DNA of 64,000 bases from Anodontia alba (Eukaryota; Mollusca; Bivalvia; Lucinida; Lucinidae). A program made the translations under genes and the position numbers. Shown piece by piece: positions 21,340 through 32,556 of the stretch (position 1 is the first letter of the stretch; every line of letters begins with the position of its first letter). Below the pieces are notes generated by a model. It did no database searches. It was not told the origin of the DNA and was given only the letters and a program-made list of their open reading frames with translations. Location of the stretch: contig OZ024823.1 of assembly GCA_964016985.1 (NCBI GenBank), forward strand, positions 130,840,112 through 130,904,111. The letters are read 5' to 3'.

Positions 21340-22720
21340 GGATCCTGTCGACATCAGCATCGGTGTAGCCACTTGTCTGCACTCTATCTCCCTATTGAAT
21401 GGACAGATTTTGGCCAAACTTACATAAATATATCATTGGGATGGGGGAAAAATGCTGATTAGATTTGGGTGACCTTGAGCCCATTTTCAAGGTCACAGGG
21501 GGGCTAAGATTGTTGGAAAATGGGGCGTAGCCTCCTGTCTGCACTCTATCTCCCTATTGAATGGATAGATTTTAGCCAAACGTACACAAATATATCAAAT
21601 GCTGATTAGATTTTGGTGACCTTGACCCCATTTTTAAGGTCACAGCCTCACAGGACGGCTTAGATTGTTGGAAAATGTCTTGTCTGCACCTTACCTCTTG
21701 TAGGACTGAATAGATTTTGACCAAACTAGCACATCTACAATACTGGGACATGTAAAAGAACTGATTAGATTTTGGTGACCTTGACCCCATTTCTAAGGTC
21801 ACAGGAGGGCTTAGATTGTTGGAAAATGGCTTGTCTGCACCCTGTCTCTTGTAGGAATGAATAGATTTTGACCATACTTGCACATCTACTGTGCTGGAAC
21901 ATGTAAAAGAACTGATTAGATTTTGGTGACCTTGACCCCATTTTCAAGGTCATGGGAGGGCTTAGATTTGTTGGAAAATGGTTTGTATGCACCCTATCTC
22001 CTGAATGAATAAATGGATTTTGACCAAACTTGTAAAGCTATGTTGTTTAGACATGGAAAAGAACTAATTAGATTTTGGTGACCTTGATCCCATTTTCAAG
22101 GTCACAGTAAGCCTTAAATTGGTGGAAAATGGCTTGTCTGCACCCTATCTCCTAAGCGAATGAATGAATTTTGACCAAACTTCTACATCTTAATTGTTGA
22201 GACATGGAAAAGAACTGGTTAGATTTTGATGACCTTGACCCCATTTTCAAGGCCACACTAAGGCTTAGATTGGTGGAAAATGACTTGTCTGTACCTTCTC
22301 TCCTGAAGGAATGAGCAGATTTCGACCAGACTTGCACAGCTATATTTTTTGGACATGCATCGGAACTGATTATATTTTATTGACCTTCACCCCATTTTCA
22401 AGGTCAGACTAGGGCTTAGATTGTTGATAAATGGCTTGTCTGCACCCTATCTCCTAAAGGAATGGATTGATTTTGACCTAACTTGTACATCTATATTGTT
22501 GTGACATGGAAAAGAACTTGTTAGATTTTGGTGACCTTGACCCCATTTTCAAGGTCACACTAGGGCTTAAATTGTTGGAAAATGGCTTGTCTGCACTGTA
22601 TCTCTTGAAGGAATGGACGGATTTTAACTAAACTTGCACAGCCAAATTGTTGTGGCATGGAAAATTGACCCCATTTTCAAGGTCGCAGGAGGGCTCAGAT
22701 TGTTGGATAATGGCTTGTTT
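21340..22720 (+). repeat. Tandem array, ~151-bp units, 8-9 copies
   Basis: Units are anchored by GGTGACCTTGACCCCATTTT / CAAGGTCAC at about 21469, 21616, 21776, 21928, 22079, 22230, 22380 and 22533, with a last partial at 22665. Spacings run from 147 to 160. Between anchors: TTGTCTGCACCCTATCTCCT, AATAGATTTTGACCAAACTT and AAGAACTGATTAGATTTTGG. The open frames on both strands (CASLVKIYS, RSPKSNQ) are repeat translation. Confidence 0.9.
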
Positions 22721-22726
22721 GCAAAT

Positions 22727-22875
22727 TCAGCAGATGACAAATTGGTAATGCATGCATATTTCTTATATTTCTCAGAAACTAGGCTTTGGCATTTCATGGA
22801 AATTGTCTCCTTGGATGACAGTGTGCATGAACTATCAAAGCTTTTTTGTTTGGGAAAAATAAGAAAAATACTAAG
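22727..22875. repeat. Foldback element, family E (degenerate)
   Basis: TTCAGCAGATGACAAATTGG on the left; the centre has GGCATTTCATGGAAATTGTC / TCCTTGGATGACAGTGTGCA; the right arm has GGGAAAAATAAGAAAAATAC. It follows the tandem array directly. Confidence 0.6.
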
Positions 22876-22899
22876 CATTATTGTGATTATATCCCTTTG

Positions 22900-25200
22900 T
22901 AACTGTTACCAATAGTTTTTTTTTTTATGTAAGTAGGCGAGACTGCTCCATAACTTAAAAACTTCCAGGATATGTTCACAAAATTTGTAAAATTATAAAG
23001 TATTGTCAAACAGTATAAAATAGGCCGGGTAAAGGATATTCATGTATATTTCTGCTTTAATTTTAATTGACAAAGCCCTTTATAAATTTAGATATGGAAC
23101 TTGTGTTCCATAACTCCATAACTTCAGAGCCATTAAACATACCAACTGTTGCTCCGTAACTTCAAAACCATTAAACATATCAGTTGTTATACATTACAGT
23201 GTCATCAACTTGAGCAATTGGATCTGTGTAAGAAAGTGTAGACTTGCTTACGTCAGCTAGGACACAATAAAGTAGGGAGTATGTGGTTGAGCTGTCATAT
23301 GAACATAAAAAGCTGTAATTCATCTTTTCTAGGGATCATCTAGTTTTTCAAAATGGTTTCTTCTGATCATCGAAGTAAAACAAAAACATACCTGGTTGAT
23401 TAATACAATGTGGAGTTGAAATTTAAGGCAGGAGAAAATGAGAGAAACACCATTTATTTCAGATAGTAAACATATATGAAATCGTCTATTTTTTGCCCTT
23501 TTAAACATCATGTGTAGCCCAACTTTCAATACTTTTCCACACATCTTGATGCCGAAAAGGTTACAAAGTCTTTAAACTTCAAACTTTGATCTTGTATCTT
23601 TTTTTTTATTTTCTATTCCTAATTGCACTGTCAGATGGAAAAAAAATAATTAAGCTTAATGTAATAAATTTCTTAACAATGGACCAATAAAAGTTCTTCT
23701 TGGAATGATATAAGAGCATATTTTCCCTTTTTCGGAATGATGGAATGATCCTTGGGTGGTCTCCTTTGAAAGTTATTTAGAAATTGGACAAAAAATGAGG
23801 CACTGCTTGGCAACTGCCATTATATAGGACCATCATGTCACTCATGAACATAAAAAATGTACAGAAATCTAAAGTAGTGTAGTTGTGTGAATCTTCAATA
23901 TTAAGTATGCATTAAATATTTTCTTCATTCCAGTTTATTAGACAGATGCCAGTCTAATAAAGTTTAAGGTCAGGTGTGTTTGGCCTGTAATATATATGGC
24001 TTCTGCATATCTGTTGGATAAAGGATAAGTGTGTGTGAGTGGGGGTGGGGGGAGGAGACCTGTTTTTCTAATTATTAAAAAACAAAAAGAAAATGCATTA
24101 AATAGTGAAATTAAACAAAAAAACTGGTTTCTTCTGTAATTCTAAATTGATAGAACTTCATGGCAACATTGCAGACCCTGATCAGTAAAGAAGTATTATG
24201 GAGGCAGGACTGGTCAGTTCTGTTTGCAAGGGGATGATAAAGCATTGATGATGAACATTTATATTTCAGAATTGCCATCAGGTGTTCAGTACTGCACAAT
24301 ATCTGCAAGAGAAGGGACATACTGCTCAGCTCCAGTCATGACCAAATTCAGTACAGCATCATGTTGCACAGATGCAATAGAAACCAGAGTGAGAGACTGA
24401 ATAGATGTCACACAGGAGATGGAATGTATTTCATCGATGTTCAAAAATAAAAATTATTACACGAATTGCTGGCATTTATTTCAATTTATTTCATGTCTAC
24501 TATTGTTTCTGATAGAATGGCAGAAGAATGATATATATATATATATGTATATATGCAGTACTTGCATTAAGGGAAGTATGGAAGTCTGAAAAATTGCTAT
24601 GGAATTCAAAATATTGATACTTGGAAGTCAGGACCTCCAATTATTTAAAAAAAAAACAACAACAAAAAAACAGCCATTTATAAAGCAGATTAAGACTAAA
24701 CTCCTATTTTATATAGTATTTAATTCTTATTTTTAGACCCTAAAGAAGAAGAACTACGCATATTAACAAACATAATGCTAAAATATGAAATTTTACATTC
24801 AGCTGTACTTCCAAATGAAAATGCCAGAAAGACCTTCCTACTTTTGAATGTTAGTGCAAGTACAGTTTATGAAGGCCAGTGTCACCGGTATCAGATAAAA
24901 ACAATCAGTGTGTGAATCATATCATTCTGCCTTCACTTTGGAAGCAAACGTCTTTGTGGCGTCACACTGGAGAGATACTCAGCACCAACTGGACATAGAT
25001 TAATTATGCACTTGCTTTATTAAGTCACAATACCAACCGGAATGCAACATGGATGTCTGTTCTCATCACTGTAGTAAGTCATACCCCAAATATGCAGTGA
25101 TAGTGAGAAACACAGATTTTCCAGTGAAGGCTCAGCCTATTTTGTAAGACAAGTCAGTGATAAATCTAACAGCCCCAAATTTATTCATACTGTATGTTAT
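22900..25200. other. No convincing gene; AT-rich DNA
   Basis: I see only small low-complexity stretches, such as (AT)n at 24532-24555. A cysteine-containing open stretch follows a TTTATATTTCAG at 24268 (VQYCTISAREGTYC...SCC), but it lacks a clear donor and partly overlaps family D-like words on the other strand, so I do not call it an exon. Confidence 0.35.
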
Positions 25201-25484
25201 ATTGCTCTAGCAGGGTTATTAAAGATAGTTTTGTCCATTAAATTTTCTAAACGGCTTGTAAAATTTTCAAAAGGCCCATCAAAATTTGGGGGAAAAAAAG
25301 GCATTGAAATGAATGGGACATGGAATGTTGACCCATTTTATGGGCCTAACATTATTCTGAGATGGGAACATCCCTGGAAAACTGTTTCAGTAGAAGTGAA
25401 TAACAATCTTAAGTTCATAACCCTTATCCTGCTGTTCATATCTATTTACCCTTTCAAGTTGTAGGCAGGGTCCCACTATATTTT

Positions 25485-25790
25485 GTTTGTTTGTGTTGAC
25501 GTTTTACGGCCCAGTCAACCCAATGGGGTCATGTCGAGCGCGGTCAGTTTACCTAACCACACGTTTACTGGGCAGGCTTAGTCCTCTAAGCAATTAACCA
25601 GTATTGTGCACATTCTTCCGCCAGAAACTGAAACTGTCCTTCTTGAATCAGCGGAAGGGAGAGAATGACCGTAGAAAATATTTCACGATCAGTCTCCACG
25701 AAAGAATGTTGCCGACCTCGGCGGGGGTTGAACCCGCGACATCCTGGTCTCCAGTCGGACGGCGCATCTAACTGAGCCACCGAGGCCGGC
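25485..25790 (-). mobile_element. tRNA-derived SINE, same family as 12951-13256
   Basis: Full-length minus-strand copy. The head (GAGGCCGG end) is at 25790 and the tail (GTTTGTTTGTGTTGACG on the plus strand) at 25485. Flanks CCCACTATATTTT (25472-25484) and CCCACTGCATTTT (25791-25803) are a 13-bp target duplication with two mismatches, so this copy is older than the pair at 13 kb. The frame reading SVAQLDAPSDW is the SINE head translated, not a gene. Confidence 0.9.
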
Positions 25791-27287
25791 CCCACTGCAT
25801 TTTGAAACTGGGGGTAATTCTGCTCTGTTTTGTTATTTTTATACCCCCCAAGGTATAGCAGCATATAGAGACTCTTTCTGCAGAGGGTAAATGGGAATGC
25901 TATGTAGGCCTATTTATATCTCAAGACCTCCAAAAACAAGGTTACGCCTTCGTCCTATGTTACTCACAGAGAACGCTCTTCAGCACGAACCTTCATTTGT
26001 CTGCATTCAAGGTCAGTCAGTGGAATAATTCGCCAAAACCAGTCAGATTACACTACTTCTTCTTTTCCGGTCTCACACCTCTTATCATAATGGCTCCTAC
26101 GTTTACCACGTGACTTGTACTTTTACTTCGTGTGATAGAAGTACACAAACGGTAGATGCATCAAGTAACTATAACAAGTTGTCAAATTCTTGCAATAGCC
26201 ATATATGGCGCTAGTCACTTTGAGAGGAAAACTCTTGAGTAGATAGAGGAAAAAATGCAGCAGGATAAGAGTTAAGAAAAGTGCCCTGACGCGAAGAAAA
26301 AAAAAAAAAAAAACAGAAAAAAAAACAAAAACACTAAGACTTTGTAATGAGCACAATAGAGGAGAGAATAAAATGTGATAGGAAAAATAAGAAGGTGGAG
26401 CTAAAATAAGGTTATGAAAAGATTTCAGAACCTCTCGGCAAGTGGGCTATAATGCCCGGTAAAAATGGACTAGATCCGCGTGAGCGGCACACACAGATTG
26501 GAGGCTATTTTTAGAATCGCTTGACCTTTTTGACAGTGCGATGGGCGCCGAACGTTTGATGTTGAGGTAAACAGGCCTAAAAAAAAAAAAAAAACGCTCC
26601 CGAGACCGTGTAATGGAAGTAATAATTTCAATAAATAACAAATATTTTTTTTATTTTTATTTTTTTCTATCTTTTGCGAATGTTATAAAATGACAGCAAA
26701 ATTGAGGAACATACTGATTTCTATTTTTTGTTGTATGTTTGTGGATTTTCTTTGCTCCCGGAACCTGAGTTGACAGCGCATTTGAAATCTTGAATATCTT
26801 TCTTTCTAGAAAAGAATCTTTTCCCATTTCTGTTTCTGCACATTTGTTATAAGTGACTGCCCAATAATCCATTAACCAGTTAGCAGTTTTCACTTTCAGA
26901 CGCAAAAATAAACTTTCATTTTACATGTAGTTTGCATTATTTTCTGGCAAGACTGCTTCTATGTTTATTTTTATCAAAAGCTAAAAATAGACTGGAAATT
27001 CCGGAAAAAAACGCACGTGAACACGAAGATTGCTAAGAAAATTAAGCAAACTTAAGTTAAGAAAATCTCAGCTAAGAGAATTCTTAAGTCGCCGGTTTAT
27101 AAATACCAACTTAAGATTTTTTCTCAGCTAAGATTATTTTTTAAGATAAGATGAAAACTTAAGTTAAAATCTAAGATTCTTTATGACTACTACCCCAGAT
27201 CATCATGCACATCCATGCAGTCTGATCTGGGCATTTTCTGTTCGTCGACATATTCTACAATATCCAATGATTCTGTAAGCGGACAAC

Positions 27288-27333
27288 GAAGGCCCAGATC
27301 AGCCTGTGCGAATGCGCAGGCTGATCAGGGCCT
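27288..27333. repeat. Foldback element, family D
   Basis: GAAGGCCCAGATCAGCCTGT pairs with CAGGCTGATCAGGGCCT around GCGAATGCG. Confidence 0.8.
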
Positions 27334-27374
27334 GTGATGTCAGCAAATTACATGAGGGCCCATTTCTTGCGTTG

Positions 27375-27455
27375 CGCACCATATGCTGTGGTACTCATTG
27401 TGAGGCACTTCTAATGATTTCCCATAAAATATGTTTTAATGCAGAAATAAGAAAA
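27375..27455. repeat. Foldback element, family F (decayed)
   Basis: CATATGCTGTGGTACTCATT and CACTTCTAATGATTTCCCAT / AAAATATGTTTTAATGCAGA. The core GC palindrome is mostly gone. Confidence 0.6.
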
Positions 27456-27641
27456 GTTATCATTATGTTTTCGACTAAAAAGTGCTTTTTTTGGAGCTAT
27501 GCATTTGTGACCGACCCAGTTTTAGGGATGGAGCTGGGAGAGACCCCTTTAAGTAATAATTTGTTAGTACTGATCTAGACCTTTGATGTGACACCATACG
27601 TGGGTATGTATAGAGGACATCAAACATGACTATTTGAATTT

Positions 27642-27943
27642 TCTTTGTGTTGAGGTTTTACCGCCCAGTCATCAAAGGGAGTCATGTCGAGCGCGGTCAG
27701 TTTACCTAACCACACATTTACTGGGCAGGCTTAGTCCTCTAAGCGGTTAACCAGTATTGTGCACATTCTTTCGCCAGAAACTGACAACTGCCCTTCTTGA
27801 ATCAGCGGAAGGGAGAGAATGACCATAGAAAATATTTCATGATCAATCTCCACGAAAGAGTGTTCCGACCTCGGCGGGGGTCGAACCCGTGACCTCTTGG
27901 TCTCCAGTCGGACTGCGCATCCGACTGAGCCACCGAGGCCGGC
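27642..27943 (-). mobile_element. tRNA-derived SINE, third full copy
   Basis: Minus-strand copy with head at 27943 and tail TTTGTGTTGAGGTTTTACC at 27643. Short similar flanks GACTATTTGAA and GACTCTATTTGAA suggest a decayed target duplication. The tail lacks the longer GTTT run of the other copies. Confidence 0.85.
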
Positions 27944-28395
27944 GACTCTATTTGAAGCTGATCCCTAATAATTCCTTGGTTGACTGAATCCAGAATGGGA
28001 GTGTGATAGAATGGAGTCAGAGCTGCAAGTGGGGTCGGGTATGGATGCAGGTGAGACCCATTCAACTTATCTACTTAAAAGTTCTCATTTTATATCAAAT
28101 ACAACCTATGTTTAGCGGATGACTGCAATGCTCCTTTTGAATGGGGTAAATCTAAGAACCAGGCAGGGCTGGGAGTATGTGAAACCATATAGTTTTCTAT
28201 TGTATCTGTCCTAAGTATTTCAACATCCTAACCCCTTAGCATAATTGTCCTAAACAGATACAACCGCATGCAAAAGGTACTCACAATTTTTTCAGCAAAA
28301 AGTACCAATTTTCAAGGTAACGTTACCTAAGAACTTTGTTAAGTGTTGATCAACTAGGCCCCGATTTGGATTAATGCTCGAAGACACGTTTTGTT

Positions 28396-28673
28396 ATCAC
28401 GAAAACACGCCTATGTAATTTTGACCCCTTTAAACCCCACTTTCATATAGTAAAACTGGGGTTTACAGGGGTATACATTATTTTTCATATTTCTGGTCGA
28501 AAACATAGATTGTGTGTACTCGTTAGAATCGTCTCGCCGAGGTGGTTCTAACGAGTACCCATAATCTATGTTTTGAGCAGAAATATGAAAAATATCAGAG
28601 TTTTTTATCTGAAATTTTCAGTTTTTTTTTAGGTGAAATTTTCTATATATTTGAATAGGCGTGTTTGCGTAAT
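28396..28673 (+). mobile_element. Family H foldback MITE, copy 3
   Basis: Forward, 278 bases. The right terminus has a T to G change (GGCGTGTTTGCGTAAT), and the core has drifted (GAATCGTCTCGCCGAGGTGG). Confidence 0.9.
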
Positions 28674-28689
28674 GCATGACTTTATTTCA

Positions 28690-28945
28690 ATGACAAGAAA
28701 TGTCGTTAAGTTAAAAAGGACAACTGCCGACTGTAAAGGACCCTGATTTGGCTGGAAGAGGTCTGCTTTACGTCCCTTTCAATATTTTAGGTCATATCGA
28801 GACGATGAAATGCTGCTAACGGTTCTGTGCAAAGAAGCGCAGTACAGTCATGACTAAATTCTGCCTCTAGTAGGATGTGAACCCAGGACCTGATAATCAA
28901 TAGTCAGGAGCGCTAACTACTCTGTCACTTTGGCGCTTCCTGGAA
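28690..28945 (-). repeat. tRNA-derived SINE-like element (type 2)
   Basis: On the minus strand, 28945-28868 reads as a tRNA-like head: an A-box-like GTGACAGAGTAGTTAGCG and a B-box GGGTTCACATCC, spaced as in tRNA genes. The body continues to about 28690 (ACCTAAAATATTGAAAGGGA). The 3-prime end is not clear. Confidence 0.5.
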
Positions 28946-29038
28946 GAGATGTTTTTTGGAGGGTTTATTTAATACGTCAGCAGACGGTAAAACAGGTTTT
29001 CAGTCTAGGCAAAGACTGAAACGTTGGTATGGAATACA

Positions 29039-29152
<114 letters not shown>

Positions 29153-29221
29153 CTTTGATAGCTAGTATAATCATTAATCGTAAAATGTAAAGAGAGAGAG
29201 AGAGCAAAAAGAACCTTTGGG

Positions 29222-29433
29222 GAAAATATGTTTGCCTTCCACAGGGATCGAATAGCCCACGACCTTCAAAGCGGACGTGTTAACTACGTGTATTAGCTTC
29301 GAAGAATGATTCAACTGTTTTATCTCCCTGAAAATATGTTTGCCTTCCACAGGGATCGAATAGCCCACGACCTTCAAAGCGGACGTGTTAACTATTAGCT
29401 TCGAAGAATGATTCAACTGTTTTATCTCCCTTG
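29222..29433 (-). repeat. Tandem duplication (108 + 104 bp) of a tRNA-like sequence
   Basis: GAAAATATGTTTGCCTTCCA begins at 29222 and again at 29330. The second copy lacks four bases (CGTG) but is otherwise nearly identical. On the minus strand each copy holds TAGTTAACACGTCCGC (A-box-like) and GGGCTATTCGATCCCTG (B-box-like), so this may be a duplicated SINE head. Confidence 0.8.
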
Positions 29434-29547
29434 TCAAACTCCCTTCAGCATGAGATCGATTAAACTACCTATATTGAAACCTTAAATTTCGCGGACGTCG
29501 GTAGGATGAAAATGTTACGCCCATAATTTTAATAGAAGAAAACTTAC

Positions 29548-29583
29548 GCAGTAACTCCACTGGCAAAGCACGAACTGTCAAAT
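29548..29583 (-). CDS. Putative 36-base micro-exon of the EMI-like gene
   Basis: On the minus strand an excellent acceptor (TTTTTTTATTATTTATTTCAG) precedes 36 bases, followed by a consensus donor CTGC|GTAAGT. In phase 2 on both sides it encodes FDSSCFASGVT, and the carried bases plus the next exon give ...GVTA-ETKW. Phase 2 exit matches the entry of 16070-16159. The other open reading (phase 1) would give LTVRALPVELL and would not fit. Support comes from splice signals and phase only, because 36 bases are too few for similarity. A chance match of splice sites is possible. Confidence 0.4.
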
Positions 29584-29632
29584 CTGAAATAAATAATAAA
29601 AAAAAGTTCAAGTACAACACATCTCTGAGTCG

Positions 29633-30197
29633 TGCTAGAGCTTGGGTGATATCATAGATGCATCGATATATCACGATATGTTTTGTGATGAGCCGTGCCT
29701 AGAGCTTGGGTGATATCATCGATGCATCGATATATCATATGTTTTGTAATGACTCTGTATCATGATACTGATGGTTAGAATCGATACTTCATGATAACTG
29801 CATAATGGAATTTTGATATAAAAAGGGCGTTTAGACTTTTCAAAACTCCTGGCTAGTTCAGTATACCACAATTATATTTTTATCTTTTTTTTTTTTTTTT
29901 TTTTTTTTAAAATAGGCTCTGACATTTCATGCAAATTGTCTCCTGGGGAGACAATTTGCATGAAATGTTAGAGCATATTTTCTAGGAAAATAAGAAAAAA
30001 TATACCAGATTGTCATCTGCTGACTATTATTTACCAAACATGCAAAGGATTAACACAATCCTCATATATTTTGTGACAAATATAGAAAAAAAACCAACAG
30101 GGTTAAAACATCATTGTAGTGTATCATATTTAACACTTGATATCGTGATAACATCGTGATACTTGATACTTGTTTTTCTGGTGGTACCCAGCTCTGC
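29633..30197. mobile_element. Candidate hAT-like non-autonomous element
   Basis: The left end has TAGAGCTTGGGTGATATCAT and the right end, reversed, GCAGAGCTGGGTACCACCAG. Inside, GATATATCACGATATG-type words are repeated inversely (GTGATACTTGATACTTG). The first about 125 bases are a tandem duplication (units at 29633 and 29696). A family E hairpin lies in the middle (29917-30025). The CAGRGCTGGG terminus suggests hAT, but no 8-bp duplication was confirmed. Confidence 0.4.
29917..30025. repeat. Foldback element, family E
   Basis: AGGCTCTGACATTTCATGCA / AATTGTCTCC pairs with GGAGACAATTTGCATGAAAT / GTTAGAGC around TGG. The right end TCATCTGCTGA is the family terminus. Confidence 0.8.
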
Positions 30198-30397
30198 AAC
30201 TGTCCTCATCATTGCAACAGAACTAGTCCATTCGTAACTTATGAGATATGACTTATTAGATATGACTATTTTTCCGTCGGAGCGTTCGTTCTTCATCTCT
30301 CCTTCATTCTATTGTTCTTGATTATTGCATTTCCCTGGTACGGTCACTTATAGGTTTCGACTCCATACACTTGTTGTTGTTGTTGTTGCTGCTGTTC

Positions 30398-30675
30398 ATC
30401 ACGAAAACATGCCTATATAATATTGACCCCCTTAAACCCCACCTTTATATAGTAAAACTGGGGTTTACAGGGGGATACATTATTTTTCTTATTTCTGCTC
30501 AAAAACATAGATTGTGGGTACTCGTTAGAAGAGCCTCGCCGAGGCGGTTCTAACGAGTACCCACAATCTATGTTTTGAGCAGAAATGTGAAAAATATCAG
30601 AATTTTTTTATCTGAAAATTTTCAGTTTTTGGAGGTGAAATTTTCTATATATTTGAATAGGCGTGTTTTCGTAAT
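30398..30675 (+). mobile_element. Family H foldback MITE, copy 4
   Basis: Forward, 278 bases, intact ends. The core left arm has a change (GAAGAGCCTCGCCGAGGCGG). The inverse copy 5 starts 161 bases downstream. Confidence 0.9.
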
Positions 30676-30836
30676 GTGTTTGGTTTTTGGGGGGTTTTTT
30701 TTGTTTGTTTGTTTGTTGTTGTTTTTTTTGTTTTGTGCAAAACAAAATCTTTCATTGCAAACATCATATTAGCAGCGATAACAAAGCTGCAGTGTTGACT
30801 TGTGGCAGTGTTATTACGCAAGACGTAAAAGTTACC

Positions 30837-31113
30837 ATTACGAAAACACGCCTATTCAAATATATAGAATATTTTACCACCAAAAAAAATGAAAATTTTC
30901 AGATAAAAATTCTGATATTTTTCTTATTTCTGCTCAAAACATAAATTGTGGGTACTCGTTAGAACCGCCTCGATAAGGCGGTTCTAACGGGTACTCACAA
31001 TCTATGTTTTGAGCAGAAATAAGAAAAATAATGTATACCCCTGTAAACCCCAGTTTTACTATATAAAAGTGGGGTTTAAGGGGGTCAAAATTATATAGGC
31101 GTGTTTTCATGAT
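30837..31113 (-). mobile_element. Family H foldback MITE, copy 5 (inverse)
   Basis: Reverse copy of 277 bases, ATTACGAAAACACGCC to GGCGTGTTTTCATGAT. Together with copy 4 it makes an inverted pair about 716 bases long. Confidence 0.9.
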
Positions 31114-31724
31114 GCATTTTACTCGATATGGTCAATATCGACACAAAATGTGGAGAAATTTTCAATTAGTGTGTATTGTTGCATTGTGTCACCCAATTTT
31201 GTAATTATCGTCTGTCTATGCTTCCATATAAGGCAAATCACTATTCAGTGAACAACGCCGACCATCACCACATGACAAAAAAATATGTTATAAAAATTGA
31301 CTTAATTTCGTAATCAATGGTATTCATTTCGTATAGTCGAGTTAAAACGTAATTACCCTACCTATCAAAGAGAAAATGAAGAAAATTGTACATTTTATGT
31401 TGTAACATGGCAGTAATGGTGTGTGTTTGTGAATGTGGCTTTGCCTGGGCGTCTCCATACACAGAGGTATTCATTTCGTATTGTCGGGTTAAAACGTAAC
31501 TACCCTATCTATCAACGAAAAAAATTCTACATTTCTAGATTTTGTTTTGTGACTTGGCAGCAATGACTGTGTTCGTAATTGTGGCCTTTTTTGGGTGCTC
31601 CACATTTCGTTTTATCTACTCAGCAACATGAATGTTTTTGTGATAGAATCGATGAATAGTTGAATTATTGCTAAAGCAAAGCTTTACAAGCTCAGTGACA
31701 CATATTTTTGTTACTTCCGAAAGC

Positions 31725-31999
31725 ATTACGAAAACACGCCTATTCAAATATATTGAAAATTTCACCACCAAAAATTGAAAGTTTTCCGATAAAAATTCTG
31801 ATAGTTTTCATATTTCTGCTTAAAACATAGATTGTGGGTACTCGTTAGAACCGCCTCGCCGTGGCGGTTCTAACGAGTACCCACAATCTATGTTTTAGAG
31901 CAGAAATAAGAAAATAATGTATACCAATGTGAACCCCAGTTTTACTATATAAAAGTGGGGTTTAAGGTGGTCAAAATTATATAGGTATGCTTTCGTGAT
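31725..31999 (-). mobile_element. Family H foldback MITE, copy 6 (inverse)
   Basis: 275 bases, reverse. The core is GAACCGCCTCGCCGTGGCGG. The inner end has a TATGC variant of the TIR (GGTATGCTTTCGTGAT). Confidence 0.9.
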
Positions 32000-32084
32000 G
32001 GACTGTTACATATAATAGGTATCTCAAAAACGATGGCTCAGTAACGTACATTTAAGCCGGGACACAACATTTCTTAAAAAAAAT

Positions 32085-32160
32085 ATGCGCTCCCAGCGAA
32101 GACTCAGATCAGCCTTCTCATCCCCATTAGAGCCTTTGCTGTCCGCCTTAGAAGACGCTT
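32085..32160. repeat. Family D half-element
   Basis: GCGCTCCCAGCGAAGACTCA / GATCAGCCT then AGAGCCTTTGCTGTCCGC. One central arm is missing. Confidence 0.55.
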
Positions 32161-32175
32161 TTGGATCCTTGTTTT

Positions 32176-32255
32176 TGTATTCCTATCAACCCTTGTTTTA
32201 CTATATAAAAGTGGGATTTAAGGGGTCAACATTATATAGGCATGTTTTCGTGATG
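32176..32255 (-). mobile_element. Family H fragment (outer arm only)
   Basis: About 80 bases of the GTTTTACTATATAAAAGTGG arm up to the terminus GGCATGTTTTCGTGAT, inverse orientation. The core and other arm are absent. It lies 20 bases from copy 7 in mirror orientation. Confidence 0.85.
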
Positions 32256-32275
32256 GTCTTCGGTGGGTGCACAAC

Positions 32276-32556
32276 ATCACGAAAACATGCTTATATAATG
32301 CTGACCCCCTTAAACCCCACTTTTATATAGTAAAGCTGGGGTTTACAGGGGTAGACATTATTTTTCTTATTTCTGCTCTAAAACATAGATTGTGGGTACT
32401 CGTTAGAACCGCCCCGCTGAGGCGGTTCTAACGAAAACCCACAATTTATGTTTTGAGCAGAAATAAGAACAAAAATATCAGAATTTTTTATCTAAAAAAT
32501 TTTCCTTTGTTGGTTGTAAAATTTTCAGTATATTTGAATAAGCGTGTTTTCGTAAT
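32276..32556 (+). mobile_element. Family H foldback MITE, copy 7
   Basis: Forward, 281 bases. The core is GAACCGCCCCGCTGAGGCGG. The right arm has small differences (AGCGTGTTTTCGTAAT terminus). Confidence 0.9.

Larger units (their letters stand above)
18533..27191. mobile_element. Candidate 8.66-kb insertion with inverted termini
   Basis: The left end starts TGGGGTGGTATTTATAAAG. The right end closes with CTTTATGACTACTACCCCA, so the termini are imperfect inverted repeats. Both are followed inward by 150-200 bases rich in CTTAAG/TAAGAT words (18560-18760 and 27040-27185). Outside lie the two halves of a family D hairpin: GCAAACAGCGAAAGTCC to the left, and GATCATCATGCACATCC with GCAGTCTGATCTGGGC to the right. 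The segment therefore seems to have landed in a pre-existing foldback. I did not recognise a transposase inside. It may be a non-autonomous or decayed DNA transposon carrying later insertions (SINE at 25.5 kb, tandem array at 21.3 kb). Confidence 0.45.

Noticed and set aside
24111..24320. Minus-strand exon after CCCTTCTCTTGCAG at about 24311
   Set aside because: The open segment runs through GATCAGGGTCTGCAATGTTG, a decayed family D arm, so the open frame is likely chance.
24268..24400. Cys-rich exon (QYCTISAREGTYC...) on the plus strand
   Set aside because: There is a possible acceptor, but no donor of quality and no neighbouring exon with compatible phase. The opposite strand contains family D-like words.
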